Made by a program: the position numbers and the translations under genes. Shown here in pieces: positions 36,491 through 44,784 of a DNA stretch of 44,784 nt. This stretch comes from Gemmatimonadaceae bacterium (GTDB lineage Bacteria; Gemmatimonadota; Gemmatimonadetes; Gemmatimonadales; Gemmatimonadaceae), in the NCBI GenBank assembly GCA_036496605.1, contig DASXKV010000057.1, forward strand, positions 1 through 44,784, in the 5' to 3' direction. Each line of letters opens with the position of its first letter. The first letter of the stretch is position 1. Below the pieces are notes generated by a model, which made no database searches, was not told the DNA's origin, and saw only the letters and a program-made list of their open reading frames with translations.

Positions 36491-37345
36491 ATGCTTCGCG
36501 CACGCTTGCGCCGCAGTCATCTCTTGATCGGCGTCGTTATGTGCCTGACGAGGGCGCTCGCGGCCGGTGCGCAATCCGTGTTGCTGGAAATCCGCCCGCG
36601 CGTTGGTGACACGCTGCATTTGCGTCTCGATCAGCAGACGGAGCTCACCGGCCTCCGTCGGCCCGGCAGTTCCTCGGCGACGTCGGTCACGACGACGATG
36701 CGCGTCTACTCACGCGCGATTGTGGAGCGGAGCGTCCCGACCGCGACGTACGTACGAGCCGTCACGGATTCGATCCAGCTGAGCTCAAACGATGAGCGAG
36801 CGTTCAATCTCGAGAACGAGGCACGCCGCTCGCTCGAGGGGCGCGCGATGATGCTCCGCATCTCGCCGGACGGAACCGTCTCGCTCGCGGACACGACGGA
36901 CACTGCGCCCGACGTTGCCGAAACGATGTCGCTCATGCCAGCGGCGTTCCCACGCGGTCCAATCGAAGTGGGCTACACCTGGAGCCGTGAGATGCCCGTG
37001 CCGGCTGGCGGACGACCCGCGCCCGGCGGCGTCATGAGCGCGTGGCTGCACACGAAGTTCCGTCTCGATTCGCTCTCTCGTCATGGCACCATCGCGTATG
37101 TGTCCATGCGTGGAGAGATGAGCCCCGATCCCGACGCGGGATTGACGCAAGGCGCGGGGCCCGTGCTCGAAAGGGGCACGGTGACGGGGACCATGCTCGT
37201 CGACCGCACGCGTGGATGGCTAACGGAATCGCAGTTCACGATCGTTGCGCACTCGGTCGTACGCGTCCCTGGCACAGATGACACCGTGATGCGATTTGAG
37301 ACCCGCGTCACACAACGCATGAAGACCGTCGAAAAGCGTCCGTAG
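36491..37345 (+). CDS. Exported beta-rich protein, function unknown
   Basis: 284 residues with a signal peptide (basic N-terminus, LLIGVVMCLTRALAAGA, cleavage near residue 27). The mature part is beta-rich, with Thr/Ser-rich strands (SSATSVTTTMRVYSRAIVERS) and a C-terminal TGTMLVDRTRGWLTESQFTIVAHSVV that resembles DUF6263-like periplasmic proteins. It is oddly placed between the HerA-like and Mre11-like genes and starts 9 bp after the former, so it is probably co-transcribed by position only. No nuclease or ATPase motif. Confidence 0.65.
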   Translation: MLRARLRRSHLLIGVVMCLTRALAAGAQSVLLEIRPRVGDTLHLRLDQQTELTGLRRPGSSSATSVTTTMRVYSRAIVERSVPTATYVRAVTDSIQLSSNDERAFNLENEARRSLEGRAMMLRISPDGTVSLADTTDTAPDVAETMSLMPAAFPRGPIEVGYTWSREMPVPAGGRPAPGGVMSAWLHTKFRLDSLSRHGTIAYVSMRGEMSPDPDAGLTQGAGPVLERGTVTGTMLVDRTRGWLTESQFTIVAHSVVRVPGTDDTVMRFETRVTQRMKTVEKRP

Positions 37346-37436
37346 AATTCTCAGGCGAGGGGAGCCGAAGCGAGCGCAAGCGAGTACCTTCGGCGTATAT
37401 TTGGCGCCGGGCTCTCCGCGTCTCGACTCCCGCAGC

Positions 37437-38639
37437 ATGCGTCTCGTCCATTTATCGGACCTGCACCTCGGATTTCGTCAGTATCAACGTCTCACTCCCG
37501 GCGGGATCAATCAACGGGAGGCAGACGTTGCGCGATCGTTTCAGACGGCGATCGATCGCATCATCGCGCTGCAGCCCGATATGGTGCTGGTCGCGGGCGA
37601 CATATTCCACAACGTCCGTCCGACGAATCCGGCGATCGTGCACGCGTACTTGCAGTTCAGCCGCTTGCGGGCGGCGCTGCCTAACGCTCCGGTCGTGATG
37701 GTCGCGGGCAATCACGACACGCCCCGCGCGACCGAGACGGGCAGCATTCTGCGGCTGTTTCGAGAGTTTGGCATTCACGTCGCCTATTCGGAACCAGAGC
37801 GCTTCTATTTCGGCGAACCAGGCATTTCGGTGCTCGCCGTTCCCAACGTGCCAAAGCGGCCTTCGCTGAAGCCCGATCCAAATGCGCGCTTCAACATTCT
37901 CGTGCTCCACGGCGCCGTGGAGGGTACGTTGCCGGCATACTTCCTCACGGCTGATCGCGCCGGGCTGGAGATTCCACGGTCAGAGCTCAACGCCGCCGCG
38001 TGGGATTACGTCGCGCTTGGCGATTATCACGTCCATCGCCAGATCGAGGCTAACGCGTACTATTCGGGAGCGATCGACTATACGAGCCAGAATGCGTGGG
38101 GCGAGCTCTACGAGGAGCGTGTTTCCGGGCTGCCCGGGAAGGGATTGGTCGAGTGGAACCTCGAGAGCGGCGCGCACACCTTCCACGCACTGCCACCCTC
38201 GCGTCCACTCATCGACTTGCCGCCGATCTCGGCGCGCGGCCTCACGGTGGCCGAGCTCGATGAGCGTATTCAAAGTGCGGTCGCCGGCGTTCGCGGCGGC
38301 ATCGAGGATAGGATCGTGCGTCTGATCGTACGCGATCTGCCCCGCCACATTGCTCGCGATCTGAACCACAAGGCGCTCCGTGATCTCAAACGGCGCGCGC
38401 TGCACTTCCATCTCGATACGCGCCGACCGGAGGTCGCGCGACTCTCCGTCCAGGGTGCACCGGGACGACGTCCGTCGCTCGCGGAGGTCGTCCGCGAAAA
38501 ATTGATGAGCCGCGTGCTCGAGCCGGACATTGATCGCAAGGAGCTGGTCGCGTTAGGCCTGCGTTATCTGAGTGAAGCCGAGAACACCGTCAGCCCGGCG
38601 CACTTTGGCGCCGACCCGGCGACGGATGGGAGCGGATGA
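37437..38639 (+). CDS. sbcD: DNA double-strand-break exonuclease Mre11/SbcD
   Basis: 400 residues from the ATG at 37437. The phosphoesterase metal ligands are complete: D8 and H10 (HLSDLHLGF), D55 (VAGDIFHN), N92 and H93 (AGNHDTP), H158 (LHGAVEG), H198 and H200 (ALGDYHVH). The capping domain spans about 265-330. With SbcC/Rad50 it makes the complex that opens blocked ends and hairpins. The stop lies 4 bp before the preferred sbcC start, so the two are coupled. The upstream 91 bp hold a GCGAG-rich stretch with dyads but no clear RBS. Confidence 0.95.
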   Translation: MRLVHLSDLHLGFRQYQRLTPGGINQREADVARSFQTAIDRIIALQPDMVLVAGDIFHNVRPTNPAIVHAYLQFSRLRAALPNAPVVMVAGNHDTPRATETGSILRLFREFGIHVAYSEPERFYFGEPGISVLAVPNVPKRPSLKPDPNARFNILVLHGAVEGTLPAYFLTADRAGLEIPRSELNAAAWDYVALGDYHVHRQIEANAYYSGAIDYTSQNAWGELYEERVSGLPGKGLVEWNLESGAHTFHALPPSRPLIDLPPISARGLTVAELDERIQSAVAGVRGGIEDRIVRLIVRDLPRHIARDLNHKALRDLKRRALHFHLDTRRPEVARLSVQGAPGRRPSLAEVVREKLMSRVLEPDIDRKELVALGLRYLSEAENTVSPAHFGADPATDGSG

Positions 38640-38643
38640 CTCC

Positions 38644-41100
38644 GTGCGTCTGAACTCGCTCCATCTTAGCAACTTTCGGCAGCACGCCGACACGCATATC
38701 GTCTTCGACTCGGGCCTGACGGGAATCATCGGTCCTAACGGCGCCGGCAAGTCGACGATCCTCGAGGGCATCGCGTGGGCGCTGTACGGCACGCCAGCGG
38801 CCCGCGGCACTCGCGACTCGATTCGATTCAACCGAGCGGGCGCGCGCGCCCAGGTGCGTGTCGAGCTGGATTTCGAGCTTGGCGGCCATCGCTATCTCGT
38901 CTCGCGCGGCCTAACGAACGCCGAGCTGTTCCTCGACGGCGCGAGCTCGCCGATCGCGAACACGATCACCGGGGTCACCGAGCTGCTCCGGCGGCGGCTC
39001 GGGATGAGCCTCGACGAGTTCTTCAACACGTACTTCACCGGCCAGAAGGAGCTGAGCGTGATGGCGGCGATGGGGCCGTCGGAGCGCGCACAGTTCCTCT
39101 CGCGCGTGCTCGGCTACGAGAAGCTACGAACGGCCCAGGCGCTGGTTCGCGAGCGCCGTCGCATCATTCTCGCCGAGGCTGCTGGGCTCCGCGCGGGAAT
39201 GCCCGATCCGGAGAGCGTCGCGCGCATGCTCACGGATGCGCACACCCGGATGGAGCTTGCGGAGACGCGACAACGGGACGCGACCGAACGCCGTGCGCGC
39301 GCCTCGAGCCTCCTCGATCACGTCACGCCACGCTGGGAGACGTTGCAACGAGAGCGCGAGCGGCTGCAGGCGCTGCTCGCCGAGCTTCGCGTGGCCGAAA
39401 GCGAGGCTGCTGGCCTCGCACGCGATCGCGAGCGGCTGGATCGGGAGCTCGCGGACGTCGCCACCGCGCGCGTCGAGCTCGAGAAGATCCGCGCGGAGAT
39501 CGCGCCGTTAGGCGAGATCGTCGCCGCCCTGCACGAGATGGATCGTCTGTACGCGGAGGAGGGACGTCGCCGGACGCTACTCGAGAGCGTGCGGGCGCTG
39601 TCCGATGATCTCGGGCGGCTGCGCGAGCGGCGAGCGAAGGTCGAGGCAGCGCCCGGGTTGGAGGAGCAGGCGAACACTGAGCTGGCGGAGAAGCGGCGCG
39701 AGCTGCAGCGGACGGACGAAGAGCTCGAGGAGAAGCGAACCGATTGGGTGCGTGACCGGCAGGAAGCGGAGACCAAGCTCGAGGCGTTGCGCCGACAGCA
39801 CGCGGAGCTGAAGGACCAGCGCGAGCGACTCGTCGCCGCCGGCGAGAACGGCATCTGTCCGACGTGCGCGCGACCGTTGGGCGATCATTATCGTTCCGTG
39901 CTCGATCTCATCGATGATCAGCTCAACACCGCCGTCGTCGACGGGAGCTACTACCGCAAGCGGCTCGATCAGTTGGTCGAGATGCCGCCGACAGTCAAGA
40001 CGTTAGGCGAGCAGCGCCGTCTGGCGCTCGAGAGCGTCGGGAAGCTGGAGCGGCGGCTCGCTCGCGTGCAGAGCGCCATCCAGGAGTTGGCCCAGATCGC
40101 GCGAGAAATGACGCAAAAGGAAGAGCGCGAAGAGGTCTTGCGCCGCGAACTCGCCGACATACCCAGCGGCTATCGGGCAGACCAACACCAGCATCTGCGC
40201 CACGAGCTCGAGCGGCTCCAACCGCTCGATGCCCGAGCAGCACGGCTCGGCGCGCAAGTCGAGCGCGACGGCCAATTGCGACGCGAGCGCGAACGGGTCG
40301 GCCAGGCGTCCGACCTAACGACGAACCACATCGCCGAGCTGCGGTTGCAACGCGACGCGGTGCAGTTTTCCGAGCAGTCGTGGGATGGGATCCGCGGCGA
40401 GTACGAGCGTGCGGCGACGGAGCTACGGGCTGCCGAGCTGGCCTGCGTGGCCACGGAAGGCGAAGCGGCAGCCGCACGTGGCGCGCTCGACACGGCGCTC
40501 CAGGCGCAACGCGATCTCGCCAAGTCGCAGACCCAGCTCGACGAGCTCAATCGCGACAAGCGGATGCACGACGAGCTCGATCGCGCATACTCGGACATGC
40601 GGACGGACCTCAACGTGCAGCTTCGACCCGAGATCTCCGAGCTCGCCAGCTCGTTCCTGACCGAGTTGACCGACGCCCGATATTCGGAGTTGGAGCTGGA
40701 CGATCAGTACAACGTACTGGTTCTCGAGGAGGGCGTACCGAAGCCGGTGATCTCGGGGGGCGAAGAGGATCTGGCGAATCTCGTCCTTCGCCTCGCAATT
40801 TCGCAGATGATCGCGGAGCGCGCGGGCCAGAGTTTCTCCCTCCTCATCCTCGATGAGATCTTTGGCTCGCTCGATGAATCCCGGAGACACAACGTGGTCG
40901 AGCTCCTGCGGCGGTTGCAGGACCGATTCGAGCAGGTCATTCTCATCACGCATATCGAATCGGTGCGTGAGGGGCTCGACCGCGTCATCACTATTCGCTA
41001 TGACGAAGAATCTGGCGCCTCGCGCGCGGAGCACGAGCCCGCGTTAGGCGCGGTCGCCGTCGACGATTCGGCGCAGCTCACCATCGGAGCCGCCGACTGA
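38644..41100 (+). CDS. sbcC: DNA repair ATPase Rad50/SbcC
   Basis: An SMC-like ATPase of 818 residues from GTG 38644 (an in-frame ATG at 38626 adds six). It begins VRLNSLHLSNFRQH, as SbcC proteins do, and GGGAG lies upstream. Walker A is GPNGAGKST at 30-38, the zinc hook C405-P-T-C408 sits at the middle of two long coiled coils, the signature is SGGEEDLANLVLRLA from residue 704, and Walker B is LLILDEIFGSLDE near 735. It is about 230 residues shorter than the E. coli protein, close to archaeal Rad50 sizes. The octamer CGTTAGGC or a near match appears six times in this gene. Confidence 0.95.
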   Translation: MRLNSLHLSNFRQHADTHIVFDSGLTGIIGPNGAGKSTILEGIAWALYGTPAARGTRDSIRFNRAGARAQVRVELDFELGGHRYLVSRGLTNAELFLDGASSPIANTITGVTELLRRRLGMSLDEFFNTYFTGQKELSVMAAMGPSERAQFLSRVLGYEKLRTAQALVRERRRIILAEAAGLRAGMPDPESVARMLTDAHTRMELAETRQRDATERRARASSLLDHVTPRWETLQRERERLQALLAELRVAESEAAGLARDRERLDRELADVATARVELEKIRAEIAPLGEIVAALHEMDRLYAEEGRRRTLLESVRALSDDLGRLRERRAKVEAAPGLEEQANTELAEKRRELQRTDEELEEKRTDWVRDRQEAETKLEALRRQHAELKDQRERLVAAGENGICPTCARPLGDHYRSVLDLIDDQLNTAVVDGSYYRKRLDQLVEMPPTVKTLGEQRRLALESVGKLERRLARVQSAIQELAQIAREMTQKEEREEVLRRELADIPSGYRADQHQHLRHELERLQPLDARAARLGAQVERDGQLRRERERVGQASDLTTNHIAELRLQRDAVQFSEQSWDGIRGEYERAATELRAAELACVATEGEAAAARGALDTALQAQRDLAKSQTQLDELNRDKRMHDELDRAYSDMRTDLNVQLRPEISELASSFLTELTDARYSELELDDQYNVLVLEEGVPKPVISGGEEDLANLVLRLAISQMIAERAGQSFSLLILDEIFGSLDESRRHNVVELLRRLQDRFEQVILITHIESVREGLDRVITIRYDEESGASRAEHEPALGAVAVDDSAQLTIGAAD

Positions 41101-42077
41101 TGGTCGCGACTCGCACCTGGCGTCCCTCGCACTCCGTCGACGGCCCCTTCCGGGCACGGCTCGACGACATCGCCGACCTGAATCAGGTCTTCAGCGATGC
41201 GTTCACCGAGCGGTATCGTCGCGACGGCATGGTCGGCGTCCGCGTGCCGTATCTCAATCCCGCCGTGTGGCGCTACGCGATCGCAGACGCGGACGCGGGC
41301 GCGATGCTCTGGCGTGATGACCGCGGCCACATCGCTGCGTTCAACATGATCCATCGCTCCGGAACGGAAGGATGGATGGGCCCACTCGCCGTGCGTACGG
41401 AGTACCAGGGCACGGGACTCGGCAAGGAGATCGTGTCGCGCGGGATCGAGTGGCTAAAGCAGAGCAGCGCGAGGGTGATCGGTCTCGAAACCATGCCGCG
41501 GACGATGGACAACATCGGCTTCTACTCGCGGCTCGGCTTCGTACCTGGCCATCTGACATTGACGACGACGTTGGACGCGGCGCTTTCCGATCGGCCGGCG
41601 CTCCTCCTCGCACGTCGCTCGGCCCAGGAAAAAGAGGCGACCATCGCCGAGTGCAAGTCGCTGCTCGAGCGGCTGGCGCCGGGGTACGATTACACCAGGG
41701 AGATCCAGCTGACGGACGAATTGTCGTTAGGCGATACCGTCATTCTCCGTGGCTCCGACGGCTCCCTCGAGGGTTTCGCGCTCGCGCACACGGTACCGCT
41801 CGTGGAGGGACGAGCGCGCGAAGAGCTACGCGTGCTGAAGCTCGTGCTGTTGCACGAGGAGCAGTTTCCGGACATGGCGCGTTCCTTGTGCGACTTTGCG
41901 CGACGCGGTGGCACACGGCGCGTTGCTTTACGAGTTCAGGGCGACTACCAGGCGACCTATCAGCGATTGATCGGCATGGGTGCGCGGGTGCGATGGACGG
42001 ACCTCCGCATGTCGCTCGCGAAGCACGAGGAACAGCATCCGAGCCAGGCGCTCGTGCTATCCAATTGGGAGATTTAG
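41100..42077 (+). CDS. GNAT-family N-acetyltransferase, possibly two-domain
   Basis: 325 residues. The first GNAT domain (about 15-165) has the acetyl-CoA motif RTEYQGTGLGKEIVSRGIEWL and the usual NIGFYSRLGFVPG. The second half (about 180-310: DTVILRGSDGSLEGFALAH and a strand-helix pattern) looks like a degenerate second copy without the R/QxxGxG loop. The start codon shares its A with the sbcC stop (TGATG), so it is translationally coupled to the nuclease operon. Substrate unknown. Confidence 0.82.
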   Translation: MVATRTWRPSHSVDGPFRARLDDIADLNQVFSDAFTERYRRDGMVGVRVPYLNPAVWRYAIADADAGAMLWRDDRGHIAAFNMIHRSGTEGWMGPLAVRTEYQGTGLGKEIVSRGIEWLKQSSARVIGLETMPRTMDNIGFYSRLGFVPGHLTLTTTLDAALSDRPALLLARRSAQEKEATIAECKSLLERLAPGYDYTREIQLTDELSLGDTVILRGSDGSLEGFALAHTVPLVEGRAREELRVLKLVLLHEEQFPDMARSLCDFARRGGTRRVALRVQGDYQATYQRLIGMGARVRWTDLRMSLAKHEEQHPSQALVLSNWEI

Positions 42078-42085
42078 AGCGCGAG

Positions 42086-43372
42086 CTAAGACGTTGCGGC
42101 GTCAGCGCTTTGGCTCGCCGTTGGGCTCAAACTGGGCTTGTCTGGCGCGTTTTCGACGACTCTGAGCGTCGTCGCGGCGTCCGGCTGCTGATACGCTTGC
42201 TTCATCGTCGCGAGATCACGCCAGCCACCGGCGCGACTGACGTCGACGTCCGGAAGGTGCTTGCGCTCCGATGCCCACAATCGCCGGTACGCATGCCACA
42301 GCCCGCGCTCGAGCTTCGGCACACCTGCGACGGACTCGGCGCGACGGAGCAAGTAATCGGCGCGGTTGCGGGTGATTGACTCGCTCGGCGTGCTCGGGTC
42401 GCGCATCTCGGGGAACAGCGGCGCGTCGCCGAGACGCGGCTGCAATCGGAAGTAGCGATCGATCGCCGCGCGCCCCGCCGTAGAGAGCGGCGTCAGCTCG
42501 AAATAGCCCAACTTGTCGTGATCCTCGCGGAACGCGAGCGCACCGTGCGGCATGTGCTCGGCGCGCCGCTCGTCCTGGCCCGCGGCGCCGAGCGCGCGAG
42601 TGACCTGATCGCGCGTGAGGTAGACGTCATTCGCTCTGAGATGCGCAATCGCGTTGACGCGACGGCCAGTGAAGCGTGCCAGCGCGAGCATGCACGCGAG
42701 TCGCCCGTGCGGATCGACGCTGTCGGCGACCTTGAGCGTTTTCGTGTAGCGGTCCTCGGACGCGATCGGCCGTTTGACGTTCTTCTCGCGGGGGAGCTGC
42801 ACACCGGCGAGCGGATCGATCGTGAGCAGCGGCCGGCCGCCAACGCGGAAGTTCCGCGCCCAGCGGATGACGCTCTTCAACCAGCGCAACTCATTCCCGA
42901 CCGTGCCGTCGCGCGGCGCCGTCGAAACGCCGCGGGCCTTGGGTGAGACGATTGTGCGCGTGCGCCGGCCGGCGACGTAGCTGTCGACCTGCGTCTGACT
43001 GAAGTTCTCGAGCGCGAACGACTCGCCGAGGTGCCCGGTGAAGTAGGGCTTGTACATGTTCTCAGCGAGTGAGCGGCGTTTCGCTGACAGATGCGGCGCG
43101 CGCTCGGCGAAGTAGAGTGTGAAGAGTCGGCCGAGTGTGAGCGTACGGACCGGACCCGTGAGACGGAGCTCGGCGATCCGGCGGGCGAGCTCCCGCGCCT
43201 GCTCCAGCGCGAGAACTCGATCACCGTGACCTAACGACTTGCGATCCTGCGTGCCGTCGTCGCGGCGCACTTCCCGATAGATGGCCGTCGAGCCCGGCCG
43301 CTCGAAGACGTACACGGTCACGCCCGCCTCTTCGATCGCTTTGCGCCACGCCTTTCGCCGTCGAGTGGTCAT
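42086..43372 (-). CDS. int: Tyrosine recombinase (phage-type integrase)
   Basis: 428 residues. It has an N-terminal arm-type segment with a basic start, a core-binding SAM-like domain around 75-180 (LTLGRLFTLYFAERAPHLSAKRRSL) and a catalytic domain. Catalytic residues visible are Arg238 (FTGRRVN), His and Arg of WHAYRRLW, the Trp of AGGWRD in the His/Trp place, and the nucleophile Tyr in MKQAYQQPD. The Glu usual after the first Arg (GxRxxE) is Ala. The stop is nine bases from the end of the GNAT gene, facing it. It follows an XRE regulator with a 34-bp gap. Probably from an integrative element or prophage remnant. Confidence 0.88.
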   Translation of the reverse strand: MTTRRRKAWRKAIEEAGVTVYVFERPGSTAIYREVRRDDGTQDRKSLGHGDRVLALEQARELARRIAELRLTGPVRTLTLGRLFTLYFAERAPHLSAKRRSLAENMYKPYFTGHLGESFALENFSQTQVDSYVAGRRTRTIVSPKARGVSTAPRDGTVGNELRWLKSVIRWARNFRVGGRPLLTIDPLAGVQLPREKNVKRPIASEDRYTKTLKVADSVDPHGRLACMLALARFTGRRVNAIAHLRANDVYLTRDQVTRALGAAGQDERRAEHMPHGALAFREDHDKLGYFELTPLSTAGRAAIDRYFRLQPRLGDAPLFPEMRDPSTPSESITRNRADYLLRRAESVAGVPKLERGLWHAYRRLWASERKHLPDVDVSRAGGWRDLATMKQAYQQPDAATTLRVVENAPDKPSLSPTASQSADAATS

Positions 43373-43406
43373 TGGTTTCCTCGGATGCCGTTGCGCGCGT
43401 CGCTCA

Positions 43407-43673
43407 TCACTTCCCTCGTCGCTTGCTGACGCTCTCGTCCCGTACGATGAGCAAGCCAGGCGGCGAGACGCCTAACGCCGCAGCCAACTTCTCGAGCACT
43501 TCGAGATCGATCGACCGCGGCCGACCGTTCTCGAGTCGGTTCACTGTGGCACGAGTAACGCGCGCGCGCGTGGCAAGCTCGCCCTGCGACCAGCCCCGCC
43601 CCTCGCGCAGCGTTCGGATCTCCACGCGAAGCGGCGTCATCGCTGCCTGTACGAGTTGGGTTGCTGCTGCCAT
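43407..43673 (-). CDS. XRE-family transcriptional regulator
   Basis: 88 residues from the ATG at 43671-43673, with GAGGGA about seven bases upstream. The helix-turn-helix is LREGRGWSQGELATRARVTRATVNRLENG (about 22-50), with WSQGEL the classic second helix, followed by SIDLEVLEKLAAALGVSP. It is cotranscribed with the integrase and preceded by a promoter overlapped by a dyad, so autoregulation and control of the integrase are likely. Confidence 0.9.
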   Translation of the reverse strand: MAAATQLVQAAMTPLRVEIRTLREGRGWSQGELATRARVTRATVNRLENGRPRSIDLEVLEKLAAALGVSPPGLLIVRDESVSKRRGK

Positions 43674-43702
43674 GGCCGTTCCCTCGGAGAGCTCCAGTAA
43701 GC

Positions 43703-43735
43703 TGTATAGTAGCTCATACACTAGCCCTTGCGCAA
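43703..43735 (-). promoter_or_regulatory. Promoter and operator dyad of the regulator-integrase unit
   Basis: On the minus strand, TTGCGC (43735-43730), an 18-bp spacer and TACTAT (43711-43706) form a plausible sigma70-type promoter. The dyad TGTAT-8-ATACA (43703-43720) covers the -10, as expected for a repressor binding its own promoter. The positions are seen; the binding is inferred. Confidence 0.5.
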
Positions 43736-43898
43736 TAGCGCTGGTGGCTGTAACTTCACTCGTACAGAAGTCGACCGAGAAAGAGCCAGCCCGGTTCCCT
43801 TTGGCAGAGTGACGCGGGACTGGCTCCCCACAGACCCGAAGGCCTGCACGCGCAACGTAGTGCGCTCCCGGCCTCGGGCGCAACGGAGGAGGTAGCAG

Positions 43899-44426
43899 AT
43901 GGAGTACTTCGACGAGTGCTACACGGCCACGCTCGACTCCGAGATCGACAGTCGCATCGCGAGTAGTCGCGCACAGCCACGGCCACCTACAGCGTCGGCC
44001 ATGCACGACCCGACCGAGCAAGACCTCGCGATCGCCGACCGCGCTAACGCTCACGGTGCGTCCGCCTTCGCCCCCGGCACTAGCCTACGCGAGGCCGCCG
44101 GGCAGCAGTTGCGGGCATACGAGCGAGCGAGCGCAGCGTCGGCGCCGCGGAAGACGTCGGGACGGCTGTATCAGCCAGCTCCCGGCCTAACGATCGTCAT
44201 CGCGGCGACTGGTGAGGCATTCTGGGGCCTGCATCACGTCGATGGCGTCTACGTCGCGGATCCGGATATCTGCCGTAGGGCGCAAAGGAATTCGGTCGAC
44301 AACGACCATCGATCGGCGCTGCGGCGGAATGCCCTGTACGATCTCGAGCGCGCCCGGTTCGCGCTCACCGATGCCGGCCACGCTGCGCTCGTCGGCCGCA
44401 ACACTTCGACCACCAGCGCCGCGTAA
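43899..44426 (+). CDS. Unrecognised protein, accessory region
   Basis: 175 residues. GGAGGAGG lies 9-16 bp before the ATG, a strong RBS. The first 80 residues are polar and Ala/Arg-rich; residues about 95-130 (GLTIVIAATGEAFWGLHHVDGVYVADPDIC) look folded. No signal peptide, membrane helix or known motif. It is divergent from the regulator and probably part of the same inserted element. Its upstream 225 bp hold the regulator's promoter and, nearer to it, a stretch without recognisable signals. Confidence 0.6.
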   Translation: MEYFDECYTATLDSEIDSRIASSRAQPRPPTASAMHDPTEQDLAIADRANAHGASAFAPGTSLREAAGQQLRAYERASAASAPRKTSGRLYQPAPGLTIVIAATGEAFWGLHHVDGVYVADPDICRRAQRNSVDNDHRSALRRNALYDLERARFALTDAGHAALVGRNTSTTSAA

Positions 44427-44439
44427 AGTTCGCCCCAGG

Positions 44440-44465
44440 GACCGCCGGCACTCCCGCTGGCGGTC
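44440..44465. other. Short hairpin between two small genes
   Basis: GACCGCC and GGCGGTC can pair around a 12-nt loop. No T-run follows, so it may be a weak transcription or mRNA-processing signal rather than a terminator. Confidence 0.35.
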
Positions 44466-44492
44466 GCTCACTCTCATCTGGAGAATCAGAGA

Positions 44493-44784
44493 ATGCTCCG
44501 ACGAATCAGCGACACGACCGTCCGCCTAACCGTCAGCCTCAGCGTGGAGCGCCAGAGCGCTGGCGTCGACTGCTACGCGTGCGGCGTGGAAACGCACATC
44601 GAGTACGGGCTCCCGGTCGACGAGCACGGCGACTTCTACGAGACCGACGATCAGGGCGACTTCACCATCGTTCCTGCCTGCCGCGAGTGCTTCGCCGTCC
44701 ATGCGGAACACGGCGCTGCGGGCCTGGCCATCCGGCTTCGCGCCCTTGAGCAGATCGCCGCGGAGATTCGCCGCGAGATTCGCC
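44493..44784 (+). CDS. Partial zinc-ribbon-like small protein (runs off the window)
   Basis: An open frame from the ATG at 44493 continues to the window's end without a stop (97 codons seen). GGAGAA is placed about 7-12 bases upstream. It contains two Cys pairs, CYAC and CREC, about 37 residues apart, in the usual spacing of a small zinc ribbon, with an acidic loop between (EHGDFYETDDQGDF). The following helix (AIRLRALEQIAAEIRREIR) is amphipathic. Family not recognised. The third gene of the accessory cluster. Confidence 0.6.
   Translation, partial: MLRRISDTTVRLTVSLSVERQSAGVDCYACGVETHIEYGLPVDEHGDFYETDDQGDFTIVPACRECFAVHAEHGAAGLAIRLRALEQIAAEIRREIR

Noticed and set aside
37346-37436. CRISPR- or repeat-like GCGAGCGCAAGCGAG sequence before sbcD
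   Set aside because: It is a single short stretch of related 6- to 8-mers without spacers; no array structure.
43407-44054. 215-residue version of the XRE regulator
   Set aside because: The extra N-terminus crosses the promoter dyad and the divergent gene; the ATG at 43673 has a good RBS.

Overview
The window reads as chromosomal DNA of a high-GC, Gram-negative, aerobic heterotroph. It carries lipoproteins, an Omp85-like outer-membrane barrel, a single-chain GcvP, PDH E1 as separate alpha and beta chains, and many lineage-type secreted proteins (DUF3108, M28, M24). The gene families and the style of the intergenic repeats fit Gemmatimonadota best, but this is a judgement from protein style, not a database result. 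I saw no rRNA, tRNA or CRISPR array.

Layout. 0-4.4 kb (minus): FAD amine oxidase (ThiO-like), lipA, pdhA, pdhB. 4.5-7.4 kb: a small membrane protein (plus), then a minus operon of glycosyltransferase, DUF3108 protein and a deoxyhypusine-synthase-like protein. 7.6-13.3 kb: M28 peptidase-like lipoprotein, an unknown helical protein, a class I amidotransferase (minus), a coiled-coil protein and an Omp85-like barrel. 13.3-21.5 kb (minus): lipM, then a complete dipeptide ABC importer (binding protein, two permeases, two ATPases) followed by a POT-family peptide transporter. 21.6-25.9 kb: gcvP, gcvH and coaE. 26-33.4 kb: folE, tdk, a degenerate helicase with a DbpA RNA-binding domain, a frameshifted aminotransferase, an Xaa-Pro peptidase-like protein, two small proteins and an O-methyltransferase. 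33.5-42.1 kb (plus): NurA-like nuclease, HerA-like ATPase, a secreted protein, Mre11/SbcD, Rad50/SbcC and a GNAT acetyltransferase. 42.1-44.8 kb: a tyrosine recombinase, its XRE regulator and two unrecognised small genes, probably the edge of an integrated element.

Functional threads. (1) Lipoylation: LipM (octanoyl transfer) and LipA (sulfur insertion) share the window with a lipoyl acceptor (GcvH) and enzymes that use lipoyl domains (GcvP, PDH E1). PDH E2/E3 and GcvT are not here. (2) Peptide use: ABC importer, POT transporter and two peptidase-type exported proteins. (3) DNA end processing: nurA-herA plus mre11-rad50 form one co-directional block, an arrangement best known from archaea.

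Two sequence-level signals cut across the genes. Non-coding gaps at gene ends hold degenerate 7-bp-periodic repeats, often as inverted arms, and several stop codons lie inside them. Separately, the word GCCTAACG/CGTTAGGC occurs far more often than base composition predicts, on both strands and in different codon registers.
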